Origin: Bolinopsis microptera
Lineage: Eukaryota; Ctenophora; Tentaculata; Lobata; Bolinopsidae
Length of the DNA stretch: 64,000 nt
Assembly: GCF_026151205.1 (NCBI RefSeq)
Contig: NC_087079.1
Location: forward strand, 11,708,635 to 11,772,634
Direction of reading: 5' to 3'
How positions within the stretch are numbered: the first letter of the stretch is position 1; every line of letters starts with the position of its first letter. This document shows, in pieces, positions 47,601 to 57,339 of the stretch. The notes beneath the pieces are model-generated. The model saw nothing but the letters and a program-made list of their open reading frames with translations. It had not been told where the DNA came from and ran no database searches. A program made the translations under genes and the position numbers.

Positions 47601-50600
47601 AATAAGTTTTAACCACAACTGCTTAATAGCAAATCTTACAACTATACATATATCGGAACAAAATCGTTATTACATATTATATTTAAACCACTACTGGAAC
47701 ATCCAAAATTCATATATTCCATTATATTCATATAAAAAGCATTGCGCGTAAATAAATATCAATATATAATATAAAATATCAATATAAATAGCTGTGTGTA
47801 AGATGGGAACAAAATCACATATTTAAGATGATTTAAATCAGAACACGCATTTTGAGTTGAACCGATTTGAATTTGATAAGAATCGATTTGAAATTGATAA
47901 AAGTAGCTTTGCGACAGAATTTATGCAATGTTTTCAGAGAAAAATAATGCTGGATTTGAAATGAAGAGAATCAACAAACACAAAAGCGCAGAACAGCATG
48001 CTGATTAACAGGGACAATGAACCTTTACCAGCTTGTTCTTCTCCGCACATTTCTTCAATACTTTCTTCTTTCAAATTATCCGTAAAAGCAGGTACTTCAG
48101 CTGGGTCGTTACCAATCATTAATACCTCCTCCTTTGGCGCATCATAAGATACCAATCCCTCTCGCTGGATTTCATCAGCTACAATAGCCGATATTTCTTG
48201 GTCAGATTTCTCAGGCACAGCCTGTTCTTGTGGTGCGGTAATTCCAATGTAAGGAGCTGTGGTATCTTCTTCTTCGGTACATTCCTTATCTGTGTCTGTG
48301 GTTGGAATAAGCTCTTCTTCTTCGGTACATTCCTTATCTGTCTCTGTGTGTGGAATGAGCTCTTCTTCTTTGGTACATTCCTTATTTGTCTCTGTGTGTG
48401 GATTAAGCTCTTCTTCTACTATACATTCCTTATCTGTCTCTGTGTGTAGATTGAGCTCTTCTTCTTCGGTACATTCCTTATCTGTCTCTGTGTGTGGAAT
48501 GAGCTCTTCTTCTTCGGTACATTCCTTATCTGTCTCTGTGTGTGGAATGAGCTCTTCTTCTACTATACATTCCTCTACAGGTAGAGAGTCTGCAAATATT
48601 TTACCAGGTGAGCTAGGTTCAGTGTCTTGAATAGAACTATCAAAGTTTGACGTCATAACATCTTCTATTTCTTCATCATTGTCGGATAAAACGACAGACT
48701 CCAATTGGGGGGCATCATTTAACGGCTCCAATTCGATGATATCCTTTAGCGGCTCCAGGAGTGGAACCTCACTACCCTCTACACATCCCTCCCTGCACAT
48801 TTCATCACCACTGTCGCTACTATTATCCTCGCTATCTGATAGCTCTATCTCACTATCAGTATCACTTAGATCTGTAGTGGGAACTAGCACGTTCTCTGTT
48901 GTACAGACTGTCTCACTTTCTCTATCATTAACATCTAATTCAAGAGCTTGATCAGATTCAGCAATCGCTGGTTCAATCTGTATCTGTTCAACCGTAGGAT
49001 CCGTCACAATGTTAGGTTGATTATCAGCTGTAATTATCGTTTATTATTACAGTTATTCTTTTACAAAACAAATTTTTTTTTAATAAAACAAAAATATTAC
49101 CGTATTAATAAAACAAAAATATTATTACGCCATTTATTGAAAATCCGGATAAGATATCGTACCTGCCATGTTCAGTTTTCAATTTAAAGCTATTTAAGTA
49201 CTTATCAAACAATATTCGCAATATTTTGGCCTATAGCTCCCAATTTAGATTTATAGACTCAAAATGTAATAAACTGCTGCACTGCAGCTTGGTATTTTGG
49301 GCTACTAAGCCTCCTATGTCCACCCGAAAGATTGAATATGGTTCTTACATATATATAATGGGACGTATTGAATCCTCCTATTATTATAATATATTATTAT
49401 TAAATATAAATAGTGAATTACTTGGTTGTAGTCCAGGGTATAAATATAGCGGGGGGAGCTCCAAAGCATTTACGGATCCAATTTGATTCCCCACCATTCC
49501 AGACATCACGGGAAAGTTACCTGGGTGAGAAACAGGTTAGACAAACCAGCTCCGTACCTGGGGTCACAATGAGCTCTACCAGCTCCCTACCTGGGGTCTC
49601 AATGAGCTCTACCAGCTCCCTACCTGGGGTCTCAATGGGCTCTACCAGCTCCCTAACTGGGGTCTCAATGAGCTCTACCAGCTCCGTACCTGGGGTTCTC
49701 AATGAGCTCTACCAGCTCCCTACCTGGGGTCTCAATGGGCTCTACCAGCTCCCTACCTGGGGTCTCAATGGGCTATACCAGCTCCCTACCTGGGGTCACA
49801 ATGGGCTCTACCAGCTCATAAGGCTCGATGTCCTCATAGTATTCTTCTTCATCGTCCTCCTCCTCATCGTCTTCAAAGTCTAAACCCAAATCAGCTCCTA
49901 TTGATTTATACAGCTCCATGTCAACCGTCTGAAGTAAGTTATGGTGTGAAATTATGAAATATAAAGGTTATGCAGCCCTGGTAGTATACTTCGTTGGAAT
50001 CAAATGACGATTTAAAATAAAAGGGGGGGGGGGGGGGGGGGGGGGGGGCGAAACAGCTGCCGAAATGGAAACTCGTTGCTGGATTGAGGGGAATGAAGGC
50101 AGCGACCTCCGGGTGGTCAGCAACTCTTATGATGAACTGATAAAGTATCTACTATCTATGAAGCACACCAAATTAACCAGAGTACATTGGGGCTTATTTC
50201 TCAGTCACTGATTAAAATAATTCTTTCTGATATCGCTCATTCGAGGAAAATAACCATGTTAATTTTTCCGAATGCACGTTCACTTTCAGATATTTTGACT
50301 GACTGGATAGAGTTAAATAACAATGTATTGTGTTCGTCCTTACAAAATAAACATGTCCTGAAAAAATGGGAACTGTAGCTACTCAGATGACCGAGATATC
50401 AAGGATTTAAAAGAGTTTATTCATTACGTGGTATCAGGTGATTGGGTTGAAACTAGATCCACATTATGGGAAATGTGCAGAAAGCCTTATTACGGTGTCG
50501 TACCACGTTATCACATGATTAGCCAATCAATTTCGCTTTAAACGAGAAAATAATAATGATAATAACTAGAAATGTATACATCGCTTTATATCCAAAAAGA

Positions 50601-51139
50601 ACTCAAAATCCAAGATTCAGTTCAAGCCATCTAAAGCGAACAAATTGCATGAACACTTTGTTAATTTGTATCCGTTTTGCGTCATCTTTCAGATCATATT
50701 CCTCATTTAAAGATTTAATGACCTATTGCAATATGTTAAAATGGTGTTTATATCATGTTCGCAAACAGTATAAGCAATTCAACGTTGATTTGGTGTGGCC
50801 AAAATCGAATTTTCAAATTTTGGCGACAGAATCCTCGATTGAGTAGTTACACTATACCTTCTGCAATCTGCAAAGTTACATGTTTCAAATATGAAACATG
50901 GCTATGCTATAAGAACCAATGTGTGTGTACTGATTGCCCCTCTCTCCCCCCCCCGGCCCCCCCTGTGACAATACACTCACCACATTTTTATCTGTAAGAT
51001 TTTCGAGCTCCTCTGATAAACTATTTAGCTCCTCTTTTGATAACCGCCTCTTTGAAATCCTGACCTCCCCGTCATCATCACTCTCTAGCACTACTTGAGT
51101 AGTGTCTGTCTCGTTCGATGTAGATTGGGAAGAACCCAT
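35641..51139 (-). CDS. CHCHD3: MIC19/CHCHD3-like MICOS subunit with giant acidic repeat insert
   Basis: Expected role: a peripheral inner-membrane subunit of MICOS, which shapes mitochondrial cristae. Exons in transcript order: 50981-51139, 49790-49928, 48029-49027, 45587-47526, 45319-45453, 45062-45132, 35641-35773. All are GT-AG with matching phases, 1192 codons so far. The start MGSSQSTS fits N-myristoylation, followed by VRISKRRLS as in MIC19 N-termini. The C-terminal exon encodes a twin CX9C domain (CSSNVSDLAEC, then CNQIAQSFDSC, then VNNAL), the expected MIA40 substrate. Exons 3 and 4 (about 980 codons) are acidic repeats; human MIC19 is only about 227 residues. Exons 5-6 look helical. 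The last exon is not certain: a short candidate at 35516 and below, after TCTTGCAG, would end at a TAG near 35454. MIC25 is an alternative name; the repeat exons might be under weak constraint. Confidence 0.75.
35774..36234. other. Intron sequence
   Basis: Start of the long intron between the CHCH exon and the previous exon. No internal gene was recognised. Confidence 0.5.
36235..36641. mobile_element. 407-bp element with poly(G) tips and 6-bp target duplication
   Basis: The left end is 22 G, AA, then about 11 G and CAACCATATTAA. The right end is TTAATATGGTTGCCCC followed by C-rich sequence, the inverted complement. ACTGTT flanks both sides (36229-36234 and 36642-36647). The interior has two related blocks with TTTTAAAATGTAG or ATTAAAATGTAG and GACCCGGGGATA. 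No coding capacity. Confidence 0.75.
37475..37760. repeat. Palindrome-rich CTCGGAT/CCTATCG element, left block
   Basis: Dense in CGATAGGAT, CCGATCG and CCGAGAG motifs. A similar block in opposite overall orientation lies at 44330-44705; both outer edges contain CGGCTGTTC and GATTCTAAT (or complement). They may be the two ends of one large inserted element, but similarity is patchy. Confidence 0.5.
37880..37997 (+). rRNA. 5S: 5S ribosomal RNA gene
   Basis: 118-nt sequence with the conserved 5S blocks in order: GGATACGGCCATAC, ATCTCGTTCGATCTCGGAAG, TTAAGCAACTGCAGG, GTTAGTACTTGGATGGGTGA and CCGCCTGGGAAT, ending GGTGCTGTATCC. The 5' GGATAC and 3' GTATCC can pair as helix I. The internal control region (A box, C box) is present and the gene is followed directly by TTTT, the RNA polymerase III terminator. 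Only one copy is in the window, inside an intron of the MIC19-like gene on the opposite strand. A recent pseudogene cannot be excluded. Confidence 0.9.
38025..38375 (+). pseudogene. C-terminal LINE fragment next to the 5S gene
   Basis: The open frame starts about 28 bp after the 5S gene and encodes CRHLRTILNIKYPGVISNKN and then LYKRCNAEPLSE, with RWRMLGHVLRG and LPGRRGRPQ further on. This is the usual C-terminal wording of non-LTR reverse transcriptases. It is strongly 5'-truncated, ends at a normal stop, and is on the same strand as the 5S gene. Confidence 0.75.
38711..39432 (+). repeat. 33-bp minisatellite, left part
   Basis: About 22 units of a 33-bp sequence containing AGTACTACAAGGTATCCTG and then AAGTTAACTTGAAG, with alternating variants (TCCTAGAGTTAACTC; TTATCC). 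The plus strand stays open for 241 codons, but this is repeat translation, not a gene. The array is interrupted at 39433 by an inserted element and resumes at 43696. Confidence 0.95.
40376..41757 (-). pseudogene. 5'-truncated LINE reverse transcriptase
   Basis: Non-LTR retrotransposon remnant inside the inverted-terminus element. From about 41757 downward: CNNRGITLRATSSKVLQ, then one frameshift near 41650, NQCGFRRNRSC, YVNFIDFKAAFDSIRREF, GTGQGDIQGPPVFNFCL, catalytic YADD, FVYLGANISGDG, LLYGAEVW and a C-terminal RLRWYGHVVRMPE. The endonuclease half is missing. The motif wording suggests an RTE/L1-like invertebrate family distinct from the LINE at 30419-35081. The main frame is open for 368 codons to its stop at 40376. 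Confidence 0.85.
41758..43284. other. Unassigned interior of the inverted-terminus element
   Basis: AT-rich sequence without a recognisable gene. Short frames at 42342-42533 and 42639-42876 have no family resemblance. Confidence 0.4.
43285..43400. repeat. Tandem duplication with GGGGCAGGAGGGTCAAGCACT
   Basis: Two copies of a block with ATCCATGTG, GGGGCAGGAGGGTCAAGCAC and a T-rich tail begin near 43293 and 43350. A complementary GACCCTCCTGC follows near 43391, so part of the block can also pair with it. Confidence 0.75.
43696..44114 (+). repeat. 33-bp minisatellite, right part
   Basis: Continuation of the array at 38711-39432 beyond the inserted element, with a non-repeat interruption at about 43857-43930. 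Confidence 0.93.
44330..44705. repeat. Palindrome-rich CTCGGAT/CCTATCG element, right block
   Basis: Repeated TCGGATTTGCTCTCGGAT, CCTATCGGGTCCGAGAGCAA and related motifs in both orientations, so the whole block can fold on itself. Partner of 37475-37760. Confidence 0.55.
44750..44990. repeat. Dispersed repeat B, copy 2
   Basis: Related to 5085-5400 in the same orientation (GGTGGTTCGCT, GATTTTCTTTAAA). It lies just downstream of exon 6 of the MIC19-like gene. Confidence 0.55.
45232..45300. repeat. Poly(G)/poly(C) inverted repeat
   Basis: A G-rich run with AGGAGTACTATACTCC and then a run of 15 C, followed by GGGGTGGGGTACTATACTC. GAGTATAGTAC-type palindromes pair across the tract. It lies a few bases inside the intron after the donor of exon 5 of the MIC19-like gene. 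Confidence 0.8.
45739..45855 (-). repeat. 12-bp coding repeat (VEPV)
   Basis: About ten units encoding V-E-P-V in exon 4 of the MIC19-like gene. Nearly identical codons point to recent expansion. Confidence 0.92.
46050..46900 (-). repeat. Coding repeat of the ESIETVPESVETVPEPVE type
   Basis: Acidic 6-residue subrepeats (ESxETV or EPVETV) grouped into higher-order units within exon 4. The opposite strand shows a long serine/threonine/glycine frame that is only the shadow of this repeat. Confidence 0.92.
47527..48028. other. Intron between exons 3 and 4 of the MIC19-like gene
   Basis: AT-rich intron with no recognisable insert. Donor GTAAAG at the 48028 side, acceptor TTTTCAG at the 47527 side. 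Confidence 0.7.
48240..48560 (-). repeat. 48-bp coding repeat (16 residues)
   Basis: About seven units encoding variants of ECTEEEELIPHTETDK in exon 3 of the MIC19-like gene. Confidence 0.92.
49028..49551. other. Intron between exons 2 and 3 of the MIC19-like gene
   Basis: AT-rich intron sequence without a recognised insert; its upstream part is the 33-bp donor array. Confidence 0.6.
49552..49817 (-). repeat. 33-bp minisatellite across the exon 2 splice donor
   Basis: About eight units of 33 bp. On the minus strand each reads GAGCTGGTAGAGC, then ATTGAGACCCCAG and GTAGGG or GTACGG. The unit nearest 49817 is coding (ELVEPIVTPG) and contains the authentic donor CCCCAG|GTAGGG at 49790/49789. 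Later units repeat the donor every 33 bp. The first intronic copy has a TAG stop (GAGCTGGTATAGCCC), so in-frame extension is possible for less than one unit from the authentic donor. Confidence 0.92.
49929..50980. other. Intron 1 of the MIC19-like gene, with a poly(G) tract
   Basis: Contains 26 consecutive G at 50023-50048 and a C-rich run near 50946-50962. No other gene was recognised. Confidence 0.6.
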
Positions 51140-51601
51140 AGCTCCTTCTAACTCCTCTCACATTCAAAGCACCACCTTTTTGCTTTTTTAACGATAAATT
51201 GATTATTATATAATGCACAGCGAATTCTGTAACAAAAATTATAGAATGCAGTTCTAAATTTTGAATTTTGAGGAAAGAGGCATTAATTAATGATTTAACA
51301 CACGCTAGTCGCTATCACAGTTTCCAAACAATCATGATTTGATATTATGGAGTTAAACAAAATTACAAAATTCATATGTAACATTCTCATATTATAAATA
51401 CATGGTTCTAAAGGTGCCCTTTAGCTATAAAGCAACGAAGAAATGCTTAGTACGTAATTTAAAACCGAGAAATTACAAGAAAACCAACAAAAATGCAAAA
51501 ATAATGCAACAAAACTTAGTCGACTAAGATTGAGAAACAAGGTTAGATTATATCAAACACAGAAACTTATTGCATAACATAGAGAAGCGAGAATTCCTGA
51601 T
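51140..51601. other. Intergenic spacer between two minus-strand genes
   Basis: AT-rich. It should contain the promoter of the MIC19-like gene and the 3' untranslated region of the next gene. Confidence 0.5.
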
Positions 51602-52789
51602 TCAGGACAATAACTCAAATTCACTTGACTCTTCATCTTCAGACATTACGTCAGGGAACTGCAAAGAGTCCGTAACACAAGCATGGGTCTGAGCTTTATA
51701 AGTCTGACTGGATAGAAAAAAGAGATTTTGTGACGGAGAAGTAACGGGTGATTTGTACTCTGCATCAGATAAAGACAAAGCATCTTGATTTGGTGATTGG
51801 GTTGGGTCAAAGTAATGAGAGCTAGAGCTTGTATTGCAATTGGAAGGTTGGGAATCATCTTCAAGACGGTTGCCGGGCGAACTGACGCACATAGCATTTT
51901 CAGTAGCTTCACTTTCACTTTCACTTATCAATCTAGAATTTTCCTGACCTTCGTTACTGAATTCACAAACAGTTTCTTGCGAATCATTATTTTCAATCAG
52001 TTGTTTGTTGCAATGAGAAGCATTATCCGAATTCCCATCGATTTGAGACTGGCTTAATAGACGTTCCACTCCAACACTAAAACTCGTGGTTGCAGCTTCA
52101 ACATTAGTATTATGACTGGTCACAGAGTCAACACAAGGAATAACAGCAGTATTGTGGCTTAATTCCTGATATGAGTTAGCCATGGAATTGAAAAGTTCAA
52201 AATCAGCAACATCATTACTTGGGGCACTGTTGAAGTTGATTTTGTTGAGTGTCGATTCTAAATTTTTTAGCTGAGAGACTTTGGAGAAAAGAGTGTACGA
52301 ATCAGCCATTTGTTGACTTAAGTTCAACCTTTGTTGCCAGAAATCAATATCAATCTTGTTTTCCAGTGAGTTCGATATGGTTAAATCAAAATCATCTGAA
52401 GACCCCAAGATTAAAGGTGATGATTGGTTATTGTCAAAATTGTTTTCAATTTGATGTTCAAAATCGTCTGTTCCAACAGATGCATTTTTGGATGAGCTTA
52501 ATAAATCTCTTGTGACAAAAAGATGATAATCATACACCCAATCATTGACAGCTTTCTCCTTACTTATGAAGGGTCGAACTACATATGTTTCATCTCCATA
52601 TTTACAACGATACGATTTAAGAACTTCCGGAATGAGTAGCATCTCCACAAATCTTTTTGAGATGGCCTCCGATACGAGAGTACATTCCGAACTTTCTATT
52701 TCAGTGTAAGTAAGATAGAGCTGGAATTGGTACGGGCCAAGTTTGACCGATAGTTCAAGCTTAACTATTCCGTCTGAATAATTTACCAT
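51602..52789 (-). CDS. Unrecognised 395-residue intronless protein
   Basis: Single open frame from an ATG (MVNYSDGIV) to a stop. The first 100 residues look folded, with alternating strand-like and helical segments (KLELSVKLGPYQFQLYLTY, FVEMLLIPEVLKSYRC, WVYDYHLFVTRDLL). The rest is S/N/E/D-rich and probably disordered, ending in an acidic patch (SEDEESSEFELLS). No transmembrane segment or zinc motif was seen. There is a faint resemblance of the RDLL segment to the SLX4IP N-terminus, too weak to name. Codon use is ordinary and no repeats interrupt it, which supports a real gene. Confidence 0.7.
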   Translation of the reverse strand: MVNYSDGIVKLELSVKLGPYQFQLYLTYTEIESSECTLVSEAISKRFVEMLLIPEVLKSYRCKYGDETYVVRPFISKEKAVNDWVYDYHLFVTRDLLSSSKNASVGTDDFEHQIENNFDNNQSSPLILGSSDDFDLTISNSLENKIDIDFWQQRLNLSQQMADSYTLFSKVSQLKNLESTLNKINFNSAPSNDVADFELFNSMANSYQELSHNTAVIPCVDSVTSHNTNVEAATTSFSVGVERLLSQSQIDGNSDNASHCNKQLIENNDSQETVCEFSNEGQENSRLISESESEATENAMCVSSPGNRLEDDSQPSNCNTSSSSHYFDPTQSPNQDALSLSDAEYKSPVTSPSQNLFFLSSQTYKAQTHACVTDSLQFPDVMSEDEESSEFELLS

Positions 52790-54243
52790 TTTCCAGAAAT
52801 GTGATGATTACCACTACATAACCTAGAAAGAATAGAATGTTCAGCTCAAATGCTACAGTGAGATTGGGGCTACAGTGTAAATAAACCAAATAGTAGACCT
52901 AGATTCTGATGATGACTAAAAAGTCAGATTTTTTGAACAAATCAACTTCCAGTAGCGTACAATTAAAGGTCATAGACTTGAATCCTGGCAGAACATAACC
53001 ATATCATAACCATGTCATAACCATGTCATAACCATGTCATAACCTTGCCATAACCATGTCATGCATAACCGCTTTTTAGTTGTGACATGGTTATGACGTT
53101 TGTCTGACATGGATATGACATACATGGTTGTGAGTTGTGACATGGTTATAAGATGGTTGTGACATGGTTATGCTGTCGGGAATCTAGTCTATGACCCAAT
53201 TGAATCCTCGAATTGATGCCATATGTAAAAGCATATGCAAGTCTGGTCACCTTGCCACCAGTAATCAATATCCAAGTCTATAAATTATTATAAATTTTTG
53301 CAAAATAATCGCTCATATCATGAGACAGCTGGTATTGAACTAACAACAGTAAAACCCATAAAATTGTTCATTAAAATCTTTAATTTTTTATCATAATACA
53401 CTCAATGTAATAAAGCTGCCCTTTAATCAACTTCATTAGAAGTAGTATTTCATGTACTTGCACATCAGACATACAATGTACCGTAATTCAAGATTTGGCT
53501 TAAGTATAAACCTAACTATCAAATTAAATCTTTGGACAACATAAAGTTAAACTCTATTCGATTCTGACCTCATTGGTCAGTATCAGCACTCAGTTCCGCT
53601 TTCCAACTTTTCACGGCAGATCAACTACTTTACAAATTTTTTTCCAATATATTTTCCAAATTTGGAACATATACAGAAGAGCTTTTACATAGCAAATTGA
53701 TTTTGATAAAGTTTAATTATGCAACGATTCTTGTGAATATGAAACCTTTAGGTCAGCTTTATATGTAACACCACACAGGCATTAAAATTAAAAATACTTA
53801 AGTGCAATGAGTGAAGGTCAAAACTTATCAAAGTAAACCAATAAAAAACATGAAGCTTATACCAGACATAGTTGAAAGTCAATTGATGGAATTTGATTTT
53901 TAAGGGGTCTCACGAAATCAGTCTGACATAAGCAATTCATTAATAATAAGATTAATCATATCATGATTTTTCATTGTTGTAACATGTAAAGATGTTTGCG
54001 CAAATCGTGAATAGAAATTCAATATGATCAAGTAAGATTATACCAAAACACTGATATTTATGAAATTGTGAATAAATAAATATAAAAAATAGCCACGTTG
54101 CAGAAGTCTTATTCAAATGCAAAGGGAATCGTTAAACATGAAACATCATTTCATTTATGATTTCACAGTCCAAGACAGGTCAAGTACTACTCCCTGTGTC
54201 GCAAAGAATAAGAATTCCAGCCTCTAATCAGAAAATAGAAAAT
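52790..54243. other. Intergenic region
   Basis: Apart from the foldback at 52968-53196, I recognise nothing. It should include the promoter of the 51602-52789 gene and the 3' end of the zinc-finger gene. Confidence 0.5.
52968..53196. mobile_element. 229-bp foldback element of CATAACCATGT units
   Basis: The left end is GGTCATAGACTTGAATCCTG and the right end is the approximate complement (TCTAGTCTATGACC). Inside are 11-bp units (CATAACCATGT) on the left and their complement (ACATGGTTATG) on the right, so the whole element folds into one hairpin. I could not settle the target duplication. Confidence 0.75.
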
Positions 54244-55869
54244 TTACACTTGTTTACGAAGGATATGTTTTGGAGACTTTAAGTGTTCAATTATTAAATT
54301 CTTAGTGGAGTAAATATTTTCACAAATTTTACAAAAGTACTGAAGATTTTTCTGGGCTGTTATTAATTTGACATTTTGATTGTAATCTTTTATAAGTGCC
54401 TCATCTACAATTCCTTCTAATTTAGGCAGGACAGTTTTACTTTGTGCTATGATCTTTTCTTTCTTTTGCCTATAGTACTGATGAAGATCAATATTAAAAT
54501 GACTGATATTTAAGGCCATAGCATGAGTGGCAATCAGATGACTTTCAAATTTCAATTCCTCCTTAAACTTCATACTACAGGTTTTGCAAACATATGGGTT
54601 AGTGGAAGGTTCCTTACAGTAATACTGAAAGTCAAAAGTTACAATTGATTTTTTCTTATTCGCCTCACCAATGCCTTTCTTAACCTCAGACTCTGGTGTG
54701 TCAGGAGACAAAGTACTTGGATTCGAGGATTTGTTATTTTCAACAGGTTTTCTTTCTTTATTGTTGATTGCACTTCCGACAGTTAACGGTTCTGATGATT
54801 GTCTAAAGCGTTTCAAAGCTGGTTCTTGCTCATCAGACAGTGATGGAGTTCTTTTATTCTTAGAAACTGCTTGGTGGTAACTTTTTATATTATCAACAGG
54901 CAAAGCCCTTTTAGACGGAACAGCATCAATGGAACCACATAAACCAAGTGGTTCATCATGCTTGGTATCATTAAAATTCTCAGAAGAATTTGCTGATGCT
55001 GCATTAAAATTATCAGTTTTTGACTGACCAGTAGATTCCTCTAAACTATCAATAACTGTTAGATGGCTGTCATCTTCTGCCTTACTTTCACTAAGTTCTC
55101 CTCCCAGCACATTCAATACACTATTATCTGGCTCAAAATTCTTCAGAGTGCTCGCAATTTCTTTGTCATCTGCTTGAACTGCTAGTTCTGACTTTAAACT
55201 TTTGCTAACTTTGGCACAAACTGTTCCAACACTGCCTTGAGTCGCATCATTAACTTCTGATTTTGACACAAGTTCTTTATCTTCTGTCTGATTTTTACTG
55301 AGGTAACTCTCATTTAAGGAAACTGTTGGCACTAGCATTGAACTGCTATCAGAATTCCCATTGTTTTCAATAATCTTAAGTCCAACATTAGCATTTGATT
55401 CTGTATTATCATGAAACAAAGTAGTGTCTTCAACTAAAGAGGACTCAAGGGCATCACGGGTATTCAATGTCACATTCAGGTCAACAAATTCATCAGTAAG
55501 CGTAGTCTCAAGCGCCTCCTCAGAATTTTGAGAATTTTCGACATAATTGATAATATCCTCATTCATAGGACTGTTTAAGAGAGTCGAATTCCCATCCTCA
55601 GAGATTTTGCAAGGTGCTGCCGGTTCATTTGATTCCACAAGTTTTGATATTTCAAATGTATCTTTTTCTGCATTGGCACAGTCAATCACTTTTTCATACG
55701 TTTTACAAGTGTCATCCTTTTTCAAGGTTGGCTCCAAACTAATCGGCTCACTAAGTAACATTTCTTCATCAAGTGGATCAATGTTTTCGTGATCACCATC
55801 CTCATCATCTGTCCATAAGAGACTAGCCTCAATCTCTTCGTCGTCAAGATCATCGAGTTGAGTTGACAT
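54244..55869 (-). CDS. Acidic protein with two C-terminal C2H2 fingers
   Basis: 541-residue single-exon frame. I chose the ATG at 55867-55869 (MSTQLDDLDDEEIEASLLW); the frame extends 27 codons upstream, but that part is hydrophobic and unlike the rest. The N-terminus is very acidic (DDEDGDHENIDP) and the middle is S/N/E-rich with a KR-rich patch (SKNKRTP). The C-terminus has two fingers: CKTCSMKF...H(x4)H and CKICENIY...H(x5)H, the second close to the U1-type spacing. Zinc fingers of this type bind RNA or DNA. I do not recognise the family. Confidence 0.72.
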   Translation of the reverse strand: MSTQLDDLDDEEIEASLLWTDDEDGDHENIDPLDEEMLLSEPISLEPTLKKDDTCKTYEKVIDCANAEKDTFEISKLVESNEPAAPCKISEDGNSTLLNSPMNEDIINYVENSQNSEEALETTLTDEFVDLNVTLNTRDALESSLVEDTTLFHDNTESNANVGLKIIENNGNSDSSSMLVPTVSLNESYLSKNQTEDKELVSKSEVNDATQGSVGTVCAKVSKSLKSELAVQADDKEIASTLKNFEPDNSVLNVLGGELSESKAEDDSHLTVIDSLEESTGQSKTDNFNAASANSSENFNDTKHDEPLGLCGSIDAVPSKRALPVDNIKSYHQAVSKNKRTPSLSDEQEPALKRFRQSSEPLTVGSAINNKERKPVENNKSSNPSTLSPDTPESEVKKGIGEANKKKSIVTFDFQYYCKEPSTNPYVCKTCSMKFKEELKFESHLIATHAMALNISHFNIDLHQYYRQKKEKIIAQSKTVLPKLEGIVDEALIKDYNQNVKLITAQKNLQYFCKICENIYSTKNLIIEHLKSPKHILRKQV

Positions 55870-57339
55870 AATATGCAGACTAAACACTGAAACATTTGAT
55901 GGTTTATGGATAAAGAATAGTAGATAATAATAAGTTTTCGAGTGATACAAATTTACATTTTACAACCTTTAGTATAGTATGGTATATTAGTATAGTACTA
56001 TGTTTACAGTATGCTACATGTATATGTGCTGAATACCAGGGGTATCCGAAAGAGATTCTTGATCTTTTGGCAGAGCCCCTCCTCATTTAACCCTCAATCA
56101 TGTTTCCGATCACTCATATGGCATGGCCTGGGTTGACCGAGGAGACATTACACAGATCTGTGTTAATTTGCATAGATCCAATGAGTCTTTAGCTACTTTG
56201 AAATCGATACAAAATTAACAAAGATATACAGGGTTGGCCAATATTGACTGCCCACCTAAACCTATGAATAATTCATGTAACTCCTATCAGAAAGGCCAAC
56301 ATAAACTAAGCACACCCCTCTCAACAACCCATGGATAACGGATGGTATTGCAGAAGCAGTTGATAAAAGACATACCCTACACAAAGATTGGACTGAATCC
56401 ATTGCTAGCAGCGTTAACAAAGCTGGTGATGAATTATTGATTGAAATAAATTTTCGTGCACATACAGAATGAATGGTTAATAATTTAATATATATGTAGA
56501 CCAAGGTCTGTGCACGGGATGCTTCCTGGAAGAATCCAGTTCTTTTAGCGGGGCACCCTACCTAAAGCCAAATTGAGATATAATAATCATATTCCTAGAG
56601 AAATAATCAGAAATCGAATACCAATCAAATAATATGATATATAGGAGTAGTAACCATATTTACTATGCAAAATGCCCCAACCACATAGTGTAAATTTATA
56701 TAGAATTCAAATTCCATATCATCATTAAACCTCAATAGTCAATATAATAGCCCAAGCAAAATTAAATAACTTCTTATATACCTTACTGTCATACTACAAA
56801 TTAATTGAACATTTGAAATCTGTTAACCAGAGAAAAATTTCTAAACCTTATGCAAGTGAAATAATTTAGATGCAATAATGAATGCCTAATGTGAGTATCA
56901 TCTGTCAATGTCCTTGTAAAAAAGTCTGTAAAAGAGATATGAGTAACTAATATAGAAGAAAAAACAGGAAGTTGTCGTCTGTTGAAAAATAAATAAAATA
57001 TCTAGAATATAAATTAGAATATAAAATAACATTCAGTCAATGTGTCGTCAATAAACTGTACAATTATCAAATGTTAAAACTGGGTGATACAGTCACCAAA
57101 AATAAATATCAAGTATAATAAGTAAATAAATTAAATGTGGTCTATAAAACTACCACTAGGTATAATAGGTCAATAAATTAAAAGTGGTTTATAAAACTAC
57201 CACTGTGCGAACCCTTCCTCCAGTTAAAACATGTCAGTCATGTGCAAAATCAATCAAAATGGTAAGGTGGTAAAAAAAGGGAAAATCCTTTCGATACATC
57301 AATTATATATGCCTCAGATTTAAAAGAATTAGAAGATAC
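55870..57339. other. Gene-free region
   Basis: AT-rich. The right part (57000-57339) is probably the 3' untranslated tail of the LINE that follows on the minus strand. A near-duplicate pair (GTGGTCTATAAAACTACCAC and GTGGTTTATAAAACTACCAC) occurs at 57137 and 57183. Confidence 0.5.

Noticed and set aside
48198-48630. Plus-strand serine-rich frames over 48.2-48.6 kb
   Set aside because: Antisense shadows of the 48-bp coding repeat in exon 3 of the MIC19-like gene.
51602-52789. SLX4IP homologue
   Set aside because: Only a short RDLL-type segment resembles it; order, spacing and the rest of the protein do not.
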